This document shows positions 47,462 through 55,761 of a stretch of DNA of 64,000 nucleotides, piece after piece. This stretch comes from Sphingomonas_R arantia (GTDB lineage Bacteria; Pseudomonadota; Alphaproteobacteria; Sphingomonadales; Sphingomonadaceae). The position numbers and the translations under genes are program-made. Where the stretch lies: the NCBI RefSeq assembly GCF_042682045.1, contig NZ_JBHUGS010000001.1, positions 1,054,001-1,118,000 on the forward strand, read 5' to 3'. The notes beneath the pieces were generated by a model. The model ran no database searches. It was not told the DNA's origin and worked only from the letters and a program-made list of their open reading frames with translations. The first letter of the stretch is position 1. Every line of letters begins with the position of its first letter.

Positions 47462-48999
47462 GCGACGTGATCGTGACCGACGTGGTCGATGTGGCGGCCG
47501 ACGAGGTGCTGGTGTTGCAGCCGGCCGAGCCGGTGGCGATCGCCGGGCTGCCTTATGGCTTTGCGCGCCGGCACGGGGTGATCGTGCGGGCGACGCCGGA
47601 TGGGGGCGAGTGCGTGACGCGCGGTGCGCCGTCGCTGGCGGCGATGCTGGAGGTGCAGCGGTTGTTCGGCGACGCGATGCCGATCGTGCCTCTGGACGAT
47701 GCGGCGTTCGATGCGGCGCTGAGCACGCAGTATCGCGACAGCGCGACGGAGGCGTCGGATGCGGCGTCGGCGAGCGACAGCGACCTGGCGGCGCTGGCCG
47801 ACAGTGCGTCGGCGGTGGACGATCTGCTCGACAATCGCGACGATTCGCCGGTGATCCGGCTGATCAACGCATTGCTGCTGGAGGCGGTGAAGGAGGGCGC
47901 GTCGGACATTCATGTCGAGACGCAGGAGAAGCGGCTGCTCGTGCGGTTCCGGATCGACGGCGTGCTGCGCGACCGGGTGGAGCCGAAGCGTGCGCTGGCG
48001 CCGTTGCTGGTGAGCCGGATCAAGGTGATGGCCAAGCTCGACATCGCGGAGAAGCGCGTGCCGCAGGACGGGCGCGTGACGTTGCGGGTCGGCGGGTACG
48101 ACATCGATGCGCGCGTTTCGACCATCCCGACGCAGCATGGCGAGCGGGTGGTGCTGCGTTTGCTCGACCGCGGGGCGACGCAGCTGGACCTGAAGGCGCT
48201 CGGCATGAACGAGCATGACATCGGGGTCTTCCACACGCTGCTGCAGCGGCCGCACGGGATCGTGCTGGTCACCGGGCCGACGGGTAGCGGCAAGACGACG
48301 ACGCTGTATGCGGCGCTGACGCGGCTGAACGACCGACAGCGCAACATCATGACGGTCGAGGATCCGATCGAATATGAGCTGGAGGGTGTCGGCCAGACGC
48401 AGGTCAATCCGAAGACCGAGCTGACGTTCGCGCGGGGGCTGCGTGCGATCCTGCGGCAGGATCCGGACGTCATCATGGTGGGCGAGATCCGCGACGATGA
48501 GACCGCGGAGGTGGCGGTGCGATCGAGCATGACGGGGCATTTCGTGCTGTCGACGCTGCACACGAACAGCGCGATCGGGAGTGTGACGCGGCTTATCGAC
48601 ATGGGGGTGGAGCGCTATCTGCTCGCGCCGATGATCGTCGGGCTGATCGCGCAGCGGCTGGTGCGGAAGCTGTGTCAGGCGTGCCGGGTCGAGGACGTGG
48701 CGGGGCCGCGGGACGTGGCGCTGATGTCCGGGGCGATCGCGGTGGGCGATGTGGTGTACCGGGCGGTCGGGTGCGCGGCGTGCCACGGTGACGGGTATCG
48801 CGGGCGGCTGGGGCTTTACGAGCTGGTGACGGTGGACGAGCGGATGCAGGCGCTGATCCACGATGGCGCGTCGGAGGCGGCGCTGGTGACGGCGGCGCGG
48901 GAACGGTCGCCGAGTTTGCTGGACGATGGCATTGCGAAGGTGCGCGGCGGGCTGACGTCGGTGGACGAGGTTGCGCGCGTGGTGAGGGATGATTTGTGA
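47458..48999 (+). CDS. gspE: Type II secretion ATPase GspE
   Basis: A 513-residue hexameric ATPase that drives pseudopilus assembly. A shorter N-terminal GspL-binding region comes first, then SDIHVETQEKRLLVRFRIDG. Walker A GPTGSGKT is at 273-280, the Asp box TVEDPIE near 300, Walker B QDPDVIMVGEIRDDETAE near 340 and the His box ALSTLHTN-type STLHTN. A four-Cys zinc site is seen in LCQAC...CAACHG near 410-450. This is the only complete secretion ATPase in the window. Confidence 0.96.
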   Translation: MSDVIVTDVVDVAADEVLVLQPAEPVAIAGLPYGFARRHGVIVRATPDGGECVTRGAPSLAAMLEVQRLFGDAMPIVPLDDAAFDAALSTQYRDSATEASDAASASDSDLAALADSASAVDDLLDNRDDSPVIRLINALLLEAVKEGASDIHVETQEKRLLVRFRIDGVLRDRVEPKRALAPLLVSRIKVMAKLDIAEKRVPQDGRVTLRVGGYDIDARVSTIPTQHGERVVLRLLDRGATQLDLKALGMNEHDIGVFHTLLQRPHGIVLVTGPTGSGKTTTLYAALTRLNDRQRNIMTVEDPIEYELEGVGQTQVNPKTELTFARGLRAILRQDPDVIMVGEIRDDETAEVAVRSSMTGHFVLSTLHTNSAIGSVTRLIDMGVERYLLAPMIVGLIAQRLVRKLCQACRVEDVAGPRDVALMSGAIAVGDVVYRAVGCAACHGDGYRGRLGLYELVTVDERMQALIHDGASEAALVTAARERSPSLLDDGIAKVRGGLTSVDEVARVVRDDL

Positions 49000-49017
49000 G
49001 TTTTGGTTGTTCCCACA

Positions 49018-49060
49018 CCCCGTTGGGTCGGGTTCTCGACAGGCTCGAACCGAACGGAGT
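49018..49060. repeat. Family A repeat, copy 6
   Basis: Right arm GTTCTCGACAGGCTCGAACC with a degenerate left arm (CCCGTTGGGTCGG). It lies between gspE and gspF, together with copy 7. Confidence 0.85.
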
Positions 49061-49085
49061 TGGGGGTAGGGGTTCGTCTTCCCGG

Positions 49086-49115
49086 CCCGTTTGGTTCGAG
49101 CTTGTCGAGAACCGG
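49086..49115. repeat. Family A repeat, copy 7 (left arm only)
   Basis: CCCGTTTGGTTCGAGCTTGT followed by CGAGAACCG. With copy 6 it can form a long imperfect hairpin in the gspE-gspF intergenic RNA, just before the gspF start. Confidence 0.85.
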
Positions 49116-49132
49116 TCCGGGGTGCGTCGCTG

Positions 49133-50362
49133 ATGCCAGCCTTCTCGTACAAGGCGGTCGATACCGCGGGCAAAGCCTCGCGCGGCGTGCTCGAAGCCGC
49201 CAACGCGGGTGCGGCGCGGCGGGTGTTGCGGGAGCGGCAGTTGTTGCCGACGTCGGTCGAGATGACCGACAAGCCGGTGGGCGATGCGAAGGGCGGGATC
49301 GACCTGTCCCAGCTGTTCCGCAAGCGGGTGGGCGCGCGGGCGCTGTCGACCGTGACGCGGCAGATTTCGACGCTGGTGAGCAGCGATATCCGGATCGAGG
49401 AGGCGCTGCGGCTGGTGGCGGCGCAGGCCGATACGCCGGCGATGGCGGGGCTGTTGCTGAACGTGCGCGGCGGCATCCTGGACGGGCGGAGTTTTGCTCA
49501 GGCGCTGGGCGATCACCCGGCGGCGTTCCCGGAATTCTACCGCGCGTCGGTGGCGGCGGGGGAGCAGTCCGGGCGGTTGCCGGAGGTGCTAAACCACCTG
49601 GCCGAATTCGTCGAGCATCGCCACCGGAACCAGCAGAAGGTGCAGCTGGCGTTGCTGTACCCCGCACTTCTGGCGGTCGTGTCGATCGGGATGATGGTGC
49701 TGCTGCTGGTCTATGTGGTGCCCGATATCGTGAAGGTGTTCGTGTCGCGCGGGGCGGAGTTGCCGTTCCTGACGCGTGCGCTGATTGCGCTCAGCGCTGG
49801 GTTCCAGAGTTACGGGCTGGTGATGGCGGCGGGGATCGTCGCGGCGATGGTCGCGTGGCGGGCGTGGGTGAAGAAGGAGGGCAACCGGCTGCGCTTCCAC
49901 CGGTTCCTGGCGACGACGCGGCCGGTGGCGGGCTTTTCGCGCAAGCATAATGCGGCGCGGTTCGCGGGGTCGCTGGCGACTTTGGTGCAGAGCATGGTGC
50001 CGCTGGTCGAGGCGCTGAACGCGGCCGCCGCGGTGACGCCCAACCTGCATGTGCGGGAGCGTGCGCGGGCGGTAGCGGCGCGGGTGCGCGAGGGGGCGAG
50101 TTTGCAGACGGGCATGACGGAGGCGGCGATCTTCCCGTCGATGCTGGTCGCGATCGTGGCATCGGGGGAGTCGAGCGGGCGGCTGGGGCCGGCGCTGGGC
50201 CGTGCGGCGGGGGAGCTGGACCGCGAGCTGGAGCAGGCGGTGTCGACGCTGGTGGCGCTGGTGGAGCCGGCGGTTTTGCTGATGATGGGTGGGTTGGTGC
50301 TGTTGATGGTGTTGGCGATTCTGTTGCCGATCATCAATTTGAACAATTTGGTGGGGATGTAG
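49133..50362 (+). CDS. gspF: Type II secretion inner-membrane protein GspF
   Basis: A 409-residue polytopic platform protein. It opens with the family-typical MPAFSYKAVDTAGK. Two GspF repeats follow (about 70-190 and 270-390), each ending in membrane helices: LYPALLAVVSIGMMVLLLVY and the closing GGLVLLMVLAILLPIINLNN. GEQSGRLPEVL and GESSGRLGPAL are the paired repeat signatures. ATG 49133 was chosen; the frame continues upstream only through repeat copy 7. Confidence 0.95.
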   Translation: MPAFSYKAVDTAGKASRGVLEAANAGAARRVLRERQLLPTSVEMTDKPVGDAKGGIDLSQLFRKRVGARALSTVTRQISTLVSSDIRIEEALRLVAAQADTPAMAGLLLNVRGGILDGRSFAQALGDHPAAFPEFYRASVAAGEQSGRLPEVLNHLAEFVEHRHRNQQKVQLALLYPALLAVVSIGMMVLLLVYVVPDIVKVFVSRGAELPFLTRALIALSAGFQSYGLVMAAGIVAAMVAWRAWVKKEGNRLRFHRFLATTRPVAGFSRKHNAARFAGSLATLVQSMVPLVEALNAAAAVTPNLHVRERARAVAARVREGASLQTGMTEAAIFPSMLVAIVASGESSGRLGPALGRAAGELDRELEQAVSTLVALVEPAVLLMMGGLVLLMVLAILLPIINLNNLVGM

Positions 50363-50396
50363 GGGTTCTGCTGACCCCATGAACTTTTTCACTGAT

Positions 50397-50460
50397 CCGT
50401 TTGGTTCGAGCCTGTCGAGAACTTCGCGCAGGGTTCTCGACAGGCTCGAACCGAACGGGG
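50397..50460. repeat. Family A palindromic repeat, copy 8
   Basis: Full palindrome: TCCGTTTGGTTCGAGCCTGT and ACAGGCTCGAACCGAACGGG around CGAGAACTTCGCGCAGGGTT. Confidence 0.9.
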
Positions 50461-50518
50461 TTGGGGTGTGGGGCGCGACTTGATCGGGCGCCCTTTGAGG
50501 CCTTCCCAACCTTTCAAC

Positions 50519-50634
50519 CCCGTCTATGCCGAGCGAAGTTGAGGCACGCTTTCCCCCGAGCGTAGCCGAGGGGTGCTGTTGGCTTCTCGGCTACGCTCGA
50601 AGGGGCCCTCGACTTCGCTCGGGATGGACGGGGG
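50519..50634. repeat. Family B long repeat, copy 3
   Basis: About 115 bases: CCGTCTATGCCGAGCGAAGT, then a middle with GTAGCCGAGGGGTGCTGTTG, then CCTCGACTTCGCTCGGGATG. It is nearly identical in order to 59946-60058. The ends GCCGAGCGAAGT and ACTTCGCTCGGG are inverted. Confidence 0.9.
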
Positions 50635-50658
50635 GAAGTTGTGAGCGGACAGGCGCTC

Positions 50659-51456
50659 CTACAGCGTCGTTTCCAGGGACAAACCCCCCGGAGGGCTGGC
50701 GAAGGGGAAGAGCGCGGCGCCCTGGGGGCGGACGGTGATGGAGACGCGGCCGTCGCGGGTGAAGACGGTGCGGGCGAGTGTTTCGCGGCGTTGGGTGGCG
50801 GGGGTGACGACCAGTGCGGTGCTGTTCGGGCCGGCGGCGCGGGCGGTGGCGAGCAAAGCGGGGATCGGGGCGGGGGTGCCGCCGGCAAGCGCCGTGCAGG
50901 TGCCGGGCGTGCTGCGGATTTCGCCGGCGACGTCGGTGGCGCCGTCGCCGAAGGTCAAGCGCGGCACATCGACCTGCAACCCCAGTTCGCAGGTGAACGG
51001 CAGGTCGGGGAAGGCGGCGCGGAGGAGCGTGCCGTCCGCGCGGCCGGCGACCGAATCGAGCCGCACGCGCGACGGGGAGAGCGCGGCGCGGCCGGCGAGA
51101 TCGGTCTGCGCGCCGGTGACGGTGAAGTCCGCCGCGAAGGCGAGGCTGGACAGCGTGCGGAGCGGAGCGAACCGCCATTCGAGCCGGTCGCCGCCGGCCA
51201 GTGCGGCCTCGCCGTGCCAGACGGTTCCTGATACAGCGCCCAGCGCCGGCACGTCCTCTGGCAGGACGAGCCGCGCGGGTATGGTGGCGAGCAGCGCCAG
51301 CAGATAGGCCCCCGCACCGATCCCTGCGAACAGCAGGACGCGGCGGCGGTGGCGATCGATGGGGACGAGGACGGATGACGATGCCAGACCCGGTGACGCT
51401 GGATCGGCGGCAGATGCTGCGCCTCGCGCGATCCGTGGGGCTGCTGTCGGTTGCAT
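50659..51456 (-). CDS. gspN: Type II secretion protein GspN
   Basis: A 265-residue protein of the GspN family. One N-terminal membrane helix (RRRVLLFAGIGAGAYLLALL, about residues 38-57) precedes a periplasmic beta-rich domain with LGAVSGTVWHGEAALAGG and two Cys residues around FTCELG/GTCTAL that may form a disulfide. The only in-frame ATG, GTG or TTG before the helix is ATG 51456. That puts the first 27 codons antisense to the start of the neighbouring receptor-like gene. GspN is an accessory part of many T2SS loci and its role is unclear. Confidence 0.82.
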   Translation of the reverse strand: MQPTAAPRIARGAASAADPASPGLASSSVLVPIDRHRRRVLLFAGIGAGAYLLALLATIPARLVLPEDVPALGAVSGTVWHGEAALAGGDRLEWRFAPLRTLSSLAFAADFTVTGAQTDLAGRAALSPSRVRLDSVAGRADGTLLRAAFPDLPFTCELGLQVDVPRLTFGDGATDVAGEIRSTPGTCTALAGGTPAPIPALLATARAAGPNSTALVVTPATQRRETLARTVFTRDGRVSITVRPQGAALFPFASPPGGLSLETTL

Positions 51457-52451
51457 CGTCTGTTCCCCTGATTGCCGCGCCGCGCGTCAATCGCGAACCG
51501 GTGGCGTTCCTGCTACCGCTGACCGGCGCATCCGCCAACCTCGGACTGAGCATGCAGCGTGCGGCATCGTTGCAGTTGCCGTTCGGGGGCAAGCCGGTGC
51601 TGGCGACGGCGGTCGATACCGGGACCGGCGCGGCGCTGGCGGCGCGGGCGGCGATCAAAGGCGGCGCGAAGATGATCCTGGGCCCGGTGTTCGCCGCGGA
51701 CGTGCGCCCGGTGCTGGCCGAGGCGGCGGGGCGGGTGCCGGTGCTGTCGTTCAGCAACGACATTTCGCTGTATGAGAGCGGGGCGTTCATCCTGGGCATC
51801 ACCGCGTCGCAGCTGACGACCGCGATCCTGCGCTACGGGCGGCAGCGCGGGTTGCGGCGGATCGGCCTGCTGGCGGGCGAGGGCAGCTGGAATACGCAGG
51901 TCGCGGCGGCGTGCGCGCGGTTGCAGGGCGAGTTGGGGTATGAGCTGGTGCCGGTCGCGCGGCCGGCGAACCTGGCGGGGCTTGGGCTCGAGCTGGGGCG
52001 GTTGGCGGGCGGTGCGCCGGATGCGTTGCTGGTGCCGGACAACGCCGCAGTGTTCGTCGAGGCGGCGCGTGGGCTGGCGGGGAGCGGCGTGCAGCTGCTC
52101 GGCCTGATGCAGGGCGTGGACTATGCGCCGGCGGCGTTGCAGGCGACGGCGGGCGCGTGGATCGCGGCGCCGGACCCGACGGCGTTCGGGACGTTCGCGA
52201 CGGCGTTTCAGGCGCAGCATGGCGGGACGCCGGGGACGATCGCGGCACTCGCCTATGACGCGGCGGGGATCGTGCAGCGGCTGCGCACGCAGAACCGGAT
52301 CAGCCGGGCGGGGTTGCTGGCGATGGAGCCGTATCGCGGTGTCACCGGCACGCTGAAGTTCCGGTCGGACGGCAGTTGCGTACGCGAATTGTCGATCTTG
52401 GTCGCGGGGCCGGACGGGTATCAGGTAGCGGCGGCGAGCGCGTCTGCTTGA
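51375..52451 (+). CDS. Periplasmic-binding/LpoA-like receptor protein within the T2SS locus
   Basis: A 358-residue type I periplasmic-binding fold, like the LivJ or penicillin-binding-protein-activator (LpoA) group. A signal peptide is likely (RQMLRLARSVGLLSVASSVP, cut near IAAPR). Domain elements are VAFLLPLTGASANLG, KMILGPVFAADVRPV, VPVLSFSNDISLYE and TIAALAYDAAGIV. ATG 51375 has GAGG 4 bases upstream. The stop overlaps the gspJ start (TTGA), so it is co-translated with the pseudopilins although it is not a known T2SS part. There is no ABC permease nearby. Confidence 0.8.
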   Translation: MTMPDPVTLDRRQMLRLARSVGLLSVASSVPLIAAPRVNREPVAFLLPLTGASANLGLSMQRAASLQLPFGGKPVLATAVDTGTGAALAARAAIKGGAKMILGPVFAADVRPVLAEAAGRVPVLSFSNDISLYESGAFILGITASQLTTAILRYGRQRGLRRIGLLAGEGSWNTQVAAACARLQGELGYELVPVARPANLAGLGLELGRLAGGAPDALLVPDNAAVFVEAARGLAGSGVQLLGLMQGVDYAPAALQATAGAWIAAPDPTAFGTFATAFQAQHGGTPGTIAALAYDAAGIVQRLRTQNRISRAGLLAMEPYRGVTGTLKFRSDGSCVRELSILVAGPDGYQVAAASASA

Positions 52452-53068
52452 CGCCTGTGCGCGGCCTAGAGGTGCGGGCGGGGGAGCAGGGCTTCACGCT
52501 GATCGAGCTGATCGTGTCGCTGGCGCTGTTCGGGCTGATCGCGGTGGCGGGGCTGGCACTGGTCGAGAATGTGCTGGGCGTGCAGGCGCAGACCGACGGG
52601 CGGCTGGAACGGCTGGGCGACCTGCAACGCGCAATGTTCGTGGTGACGAGCGACCTGGAACAGGTGTCGGAGGGCGGGATCGCGGGCTCGGCCGGGGGCG
52701 TGGCGTTCCGGCGGCATGCGCAGGCCAATGGCGGCTATGGCGCGCCGGTGTCCTATACGCTGGCGGCGGGTGCGCTGACCCGGACGCTGATGCCGGTGGT
52801 GCCGGGTGAGGCGATCCGGTCGCAGCGGTTGCTGGACGGGGTGTCGGCGGTGCGCTGGCGATATCGCGACGGGGCGGCGGGGTGGCGCGACAGCTGGCCG
52901 CCGGCGGAACCCGACCGCCAGACCGACTGGCCGGATGCGATCGACGTGACGTTGACCCTGACGCCCGGCAAGGGGCGTCCGGCGGGGACGGTGCGGCGGA
53001 TCGTGGCGCTGCCGGTGCCGATCGTGAAGCCGAAGCCGGCGGGTTTGCCCGGGAGCGTGCCGGCATGA
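52448..53068 (+). CDS. gspJ: Type II secretion minor pseudopilin GspJ
   Basis: A 206-residue minor pseudopilin with cleavage site GEQG|FTLIELIVSLALFGLIA and Glu at mature position 5. The body contains LGDLQRAMFVVTSDLEQV and GVSAVRWRYRDGAAGW, as in GspJ. TTG 52448 overlaps the previous stop; GTG 52457 or 52472 would give shorter leaders of 12 or 7 residues and are also plausible. The stop overlaps the gspK ATG. Confidence 0.9.
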   Translation: MTPVRGLEVRAGEQGFTLIELIVSLALFGLIAVAGLALVENVLGVQAQTDGRLERLGDLQRAMFVVTSDLEQVSEGGIAGSAGGVAFRRHAQANGGYGAPVSYTLAAGALTRTLMPVVPGEAIRSQRLLDGVSAVRWRYRDGAAGWRDSWPPAEPDRQTDWPDAIDVTLTLTPGKGRPAGTVRRIVALPVPIVKPKPAGLPGSVPA

Positions 53069-53931
53069 CGCCGCCGCGTGAGGAGCAGGGCATGATCCTG
53101 ATCACCGTGCTGCTGTTCGTGGCGCTGGCGGCGGGTGTCGTGGCGCTGATGCTGTCGGGCGAGGATGCGGCGCTGACGCGGGCGCAGCGGATGCGCGATG
53201 CGGCGGCGGCGCAGGCGGCGGTGCGCGGAGCGGAGGCGAGTGCGATCGTGGCATTGCGCCGCGACGCGGTGACCGCGCCGCTGGCGGACCATGCGGGCGA
53301 GCCGTGGGCGGCGCTGGCAGAGCGCGGCGCGAAGATCCAGGGCGGCACGTTCGACCTGGCGATCGCCGATGCGCAGGGGCGGTTCAACATCAACGCGCTT
53401 GCCAGCGACGATATCGGTGCAAGCCTGATCGCGGCGCGGATCGCGCGGGCGTTGCAGCTGCCGCCGGAGCTGGCGTTGCGGGCGGGGGCGCTCATTCGGC
53501 AGGGCGGGCCAATCACCGATCTGGCGCCGCTCGCGCTGTTCGGACTGAAGCCGGCGACGCTGGCCGGGCTGGCGCGGCTGGCGACCGCACTGCCGGGGCA
53601 GGCGCCGGTCAACCTGAACGCGGCGTCGCCGGAACTGCTGGCGATCCTGCTGGATAATGCGGAGGCGGCGCAGACGCTGGTCGCGGTGCGGACGCGGCAG
53701 GGATTCCTGACCGCGGAGGATTTCCAGCGCGCCGGCGTGTCGGTGCCGCCGGGAGCGGGGTTCACGTCCGACCTGTTCTGGGTGCGGGCGCGGGTGACGA
53801 TCGGCGATACGCCGCAGCAGCTGACCAGTCTGTTGCAGCGGCGGCGGACGCCCGAGGGGGTGGAGGTTGTGCCGATCGGGCGCTGGCGCGGGGCGGCGGT
53901 GCCGGAACAGGCGCCTGCTTTGGTGTTTTGA
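53065..53931 (+). CDS. gspK: Type II secretion minor pseudopilin GspK
   Basis: A 288-residue protein, larger than the other pseudopilins as expected for GspK, which caps the pseudopilus tip. Leader MTPPREEQG is cut before Met10 of MILITVLLFVALAAGVVAL. Mature position 5 is Thr rather than Glu, the known GspK exception. The large inserted alpha domain follows, with FNINALASDD, PVNLNAASPELLAILL and two helix-hairpin-helix-like elements. Confidence 0.92.
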   Translation: MTPPREEQGMILITVLLFVALAAGVVALMLSGEDAALTRAQRMRDAAAAQAAVRGAEASAIVALRRDAVTAPLADHAGEPWAALAERGAKIQGGTFDLAIADAQGRFNINALASDDIGASLIAARIARALQLPPELALRAGALIRQGGPITDLAPLALFGLKPATLAGLARLATALPGQAPVNLNAASPELLAILLDNAEAAQTLVAVRTRQGFLTAEDFQRAGVSVPPGAGFTSDLFWVRARVTIGDTPQQLTSLLQRRRTPEGVEVVPIGRWRGAAVPEQAPALVF

Positions 53932-53961
53932 GGGCTGGTTCCGACTGATCCCGTTGCACCA

Positions 53962-54027
53962 CCCCGTTTGGTTCGAGCCTGTCGAGAACTCAGCGCTGAG
54001 TTCTCGACAGGCTCGAACCAAACGGGG
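53962..54027. repeat. Family A palindromic repeat, copy 9
   Basis: The most perfect copy: CCCCGTTTGGTTCGAGCCTG / CAGGCTCGAACCAAACGGGG around GAACTCAGCGCTGAGTTC. It lies between convergent gspK and the histidine kinase gene and could terminate both. Confidence 0.92.
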
Positions 54028-54072
54028 TTGGGGGGTAGGCGAGCGGTGTTGGTTGAGAACAGGCCGCACCCC

Positions 54073-55206
54073 TCATCCCTCCCGCACCAGCGGCATCAGG
54101 ATGGTGACCGCGAAGCCGCCGCCCGGCGCGGGGCCGGCGCGGCAGAGGGCCTGGGTGCCGAAGCGTGCGGCGAGGCGGTCGGCGACGTTGCGAAGGCCGA
54201 TGCCGGTGTTCTGCGGTGGGCGCGGGTCGGGCGCGGGTCGGGCGGGGGCGTCGTCGGTGACGGAGAGGGCGAGCATGTCGTCCTGGGCCCAGGCGCGGAT
54301 CGCGATGGTGACGAGGCCGCGGCTTTGCGAGACGCCGTGCTTGACCGCGTTTTCGACCAGCGGTTGCAGGATCAGGCCGGGGACGAGCGCGTCGGCGACG
54401 GTGTCGGCGATATCCTCGATCAGCAGGATGCGCGCGGGGAAGCGGACCGTTTCGATCGCGAGGTAGAGGCGTTGCAGCGCGATCTCGTCGGCCAGCGGCG
54501 CGTCGGTGGCGGGATCGCCGGCCAGGCTCGATCGGAAGAAGGTCGAGAGGTTGAGGATCATGCGTTCGGCCTCGTCCGGCTTGCCGGTCATGACGAGTGC
54601 GGAGAGCGAATTGAGCGTGTTGAACAGGAAGTGCGGATTGACCTGATAGCGCAGCGCGCGGAGTTCGGCGGATTGCGCGGCGGCCGCGAACCGCGCGGCG
54701 CGGCGTTCGGCGACGCGGCCCTGCGCGGCGTAGGCGAGCGCAAGGTAGAGCGCGGCCCAGGCGGCGAAGAAGAAATAGCCGTTCACCGCGACGTCGGCAT
54801 GCGCGGCGACGGTGCCGATGCGGCGCGGGCGGCCGCTGTCACCGCCGACCTGGACCGAGCGGGCGGCCGGCGCGGAGGGGCGGGTGGGGGTGAAGATCCA
54901 CTGGTTGACGGTGGCGTAGGCGAGTGCCGCGGGGACGGACAGCAGCGCCACGATTGCGACCGCGCGGGCCGGGCCGTGGCGCGTCACGCGGCGCAGCGCG
55001 CGCCACATCGCGTAGCTGATCGCCATGCAGACCGTGGTGACGACGAGCCGGCGGAGCAGCAGATCGCCCTGGTCGTCGAAATCGAGCAGCGCCGCGCGTA
55101 GCGTCGCGACCGCGAAATAGAACGCCCAGAAGGCGACGATCGACCCGATCGCGGCGCGTGGGCGGACGGTGGCGTCGTCCGCGGGCTCGGGGGAAAATGC
55201 GGGCAT
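54073..55206 (-). CDS. LytS/YehU-type sensor histidine kinase
   Basis: A 377-residue membrane histidine kinase. Four N-terminal hydrophobic helices (about residues 20-38, 54-70, 81-99 and 142-160) precede a His_kinase domain with the phospho-acceptor His192 in RYQVNPHFLFNTLNSL. The ATPase domain has LILQPLVENAVKHG (N box) and GIGLRNVADRLAARFG. These kinases normally pair with a LytTR response regulator, but none is adjacent. ATG 55206 is used; a TTG at 55245 would add 13 residues. Confidence 0.9.
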   Translation of the reverse strand: MPAFSPEPADDATVRPRAAIGSIVAFWAFYFAVATLRAALLDFDDQGDLLLRRLVVTTVCMAISYAMWRALRRVTRHGPARAVAIVALLSVPAALAYATVNQWIFTPTRPSAPAARSVQVGGDSGRPRRIGTVAAHADVAVNGYFFFAAWAALYLALAYAAQGRVAERRAARFAAAAQSAELRALRYQVNPHFLFNTLNSLSALVMTGKPDEAERMILNLSTFFRSSLAGDPATDAPLADEIALQRLYLAIETVRFPARILLIEDIADTVADALVPGLILQPLVENAVKHGVSQSRGLVTIAIRAWAQDDMLALSVTDDAPARPAPDPRPPQNTGIGLRNVADRLAARFGTQALCRAGPAPGGGFAVTILMPLVREG

Positions 55207-55262
55207 GTTGCGGTGGGTTAAGCCGGGAAACGCAGCGGTGGGCAAGGCGTATGTCGGGACAG

Positions 55263-55288
55263 GGAACGTCCCGGGTCGGACGGTCGTT
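55263..55288 (+). promoter_or_regulatory. EcfG-type general stress promoter
   Basis: GGAAC (55263-55267) and CGTT (55285-55288) are 17 bases apart, matching the EcfG consensus, and lie 33 bases before the start of the 102-residue acidic protein gene. Confidence 0.75.
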
Positions 55289-55320
55289 GGTCCAGCAACA
55301 TTACGTAATGGAGACGTACC

Positions 55321-55629
55321 ATGGCCGACGAAAAAATGTTCGACGACAAGGCAGACGACGGCTTGGCAGTCGCGCCGCCGCCGCCGGGTGGCAAGGAAGG
55401 CAAGGCGGCCGTTGCGGGTTTGGTGCCGTCGGTGCGCGAGGGGCTTGATGCCGACGACGACAACCGGCTGAGCCAGGATCCGTCCGATGAGGATGCCAAG
55501 CTGGACGTGGCGCTGGACGAGACGTTTCCGACGTCTGATGCGCCGTCCAACACGCAGCCGGGCAAGGGCAAGGATCCGGCGCCGTCGAGCGGCTATGATG
55601 CCGAGGCAGAGGCTGCCCGTGCGGGCTAA
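55321..55629 (+). CDS. Small acidic stress-type protein, function unknown
   Basis: A 102-residue acidic, Pro/Asp-rich, probably disordered soluble protein. It contains ALDETFPTSDAPSNTQPG (DE[ST]FP-x-SD-x-P pattern), a short motif recurring in small alphaproteobacterial stress proteins. GGAG precedes ATG 55321 by 7 bases. Transcription is probably by the EcfG sigma factor, from the promoter described at 55263. A hairpin follows at 55657. The molecular role is unknown. Confidence 0.78.
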   Translation: MADEKMFDDKADDGLAVAPPPPGGKEGKAAVAGLVPSVREGLDADDDNRLSQDPSDEDAKLDVALDETFPTSDAPSNTQPGKGKDPAPSSGYDAEAEAARAG

Positions 55630-55656
55630 GCGATTGCGCTGAGCGATTGAGTGACG

Positions 55657-55692
55657 AGAGGCCTGCTTCCGGATGTCGGGGGGCGGGCCTCT
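55657..55692 (+). terminator. Terminator-like hairpin after the acidic protein gene
   Basis: AGAGGCC and GGCCTCT pair over a 22-base GC-rich loop. Only TTG follows, so the T tract is weak. Confidence 0.45.
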
Positions 55693-55761
55693 TGCTGTTG
55701 GGGCGAGTTTGTCAGGGCGTCTCGAGAAATGGCGTTTTGAATTGGAAACAGGACAAGCCGT

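Larger units (their letters stand above)
50363..50658. other. Intergenic region filled by repeats A8 and B3
   Basis: About 300 bases between gspF and the convergent gspN. Nearly all of it is one complete family A palindrome (50397-50460) and one long family B repeat (50519-50634). No gene is seen. Confidence 0.75.

Noticed and set aside
49091..49132. N-terminal extension of GspF starting at 49091
   Set aside because: The extra residues are translated family A repeat. The conserved protein start MPAFSYK at 49133 needs no extension, unlike gspI where no other start exists.
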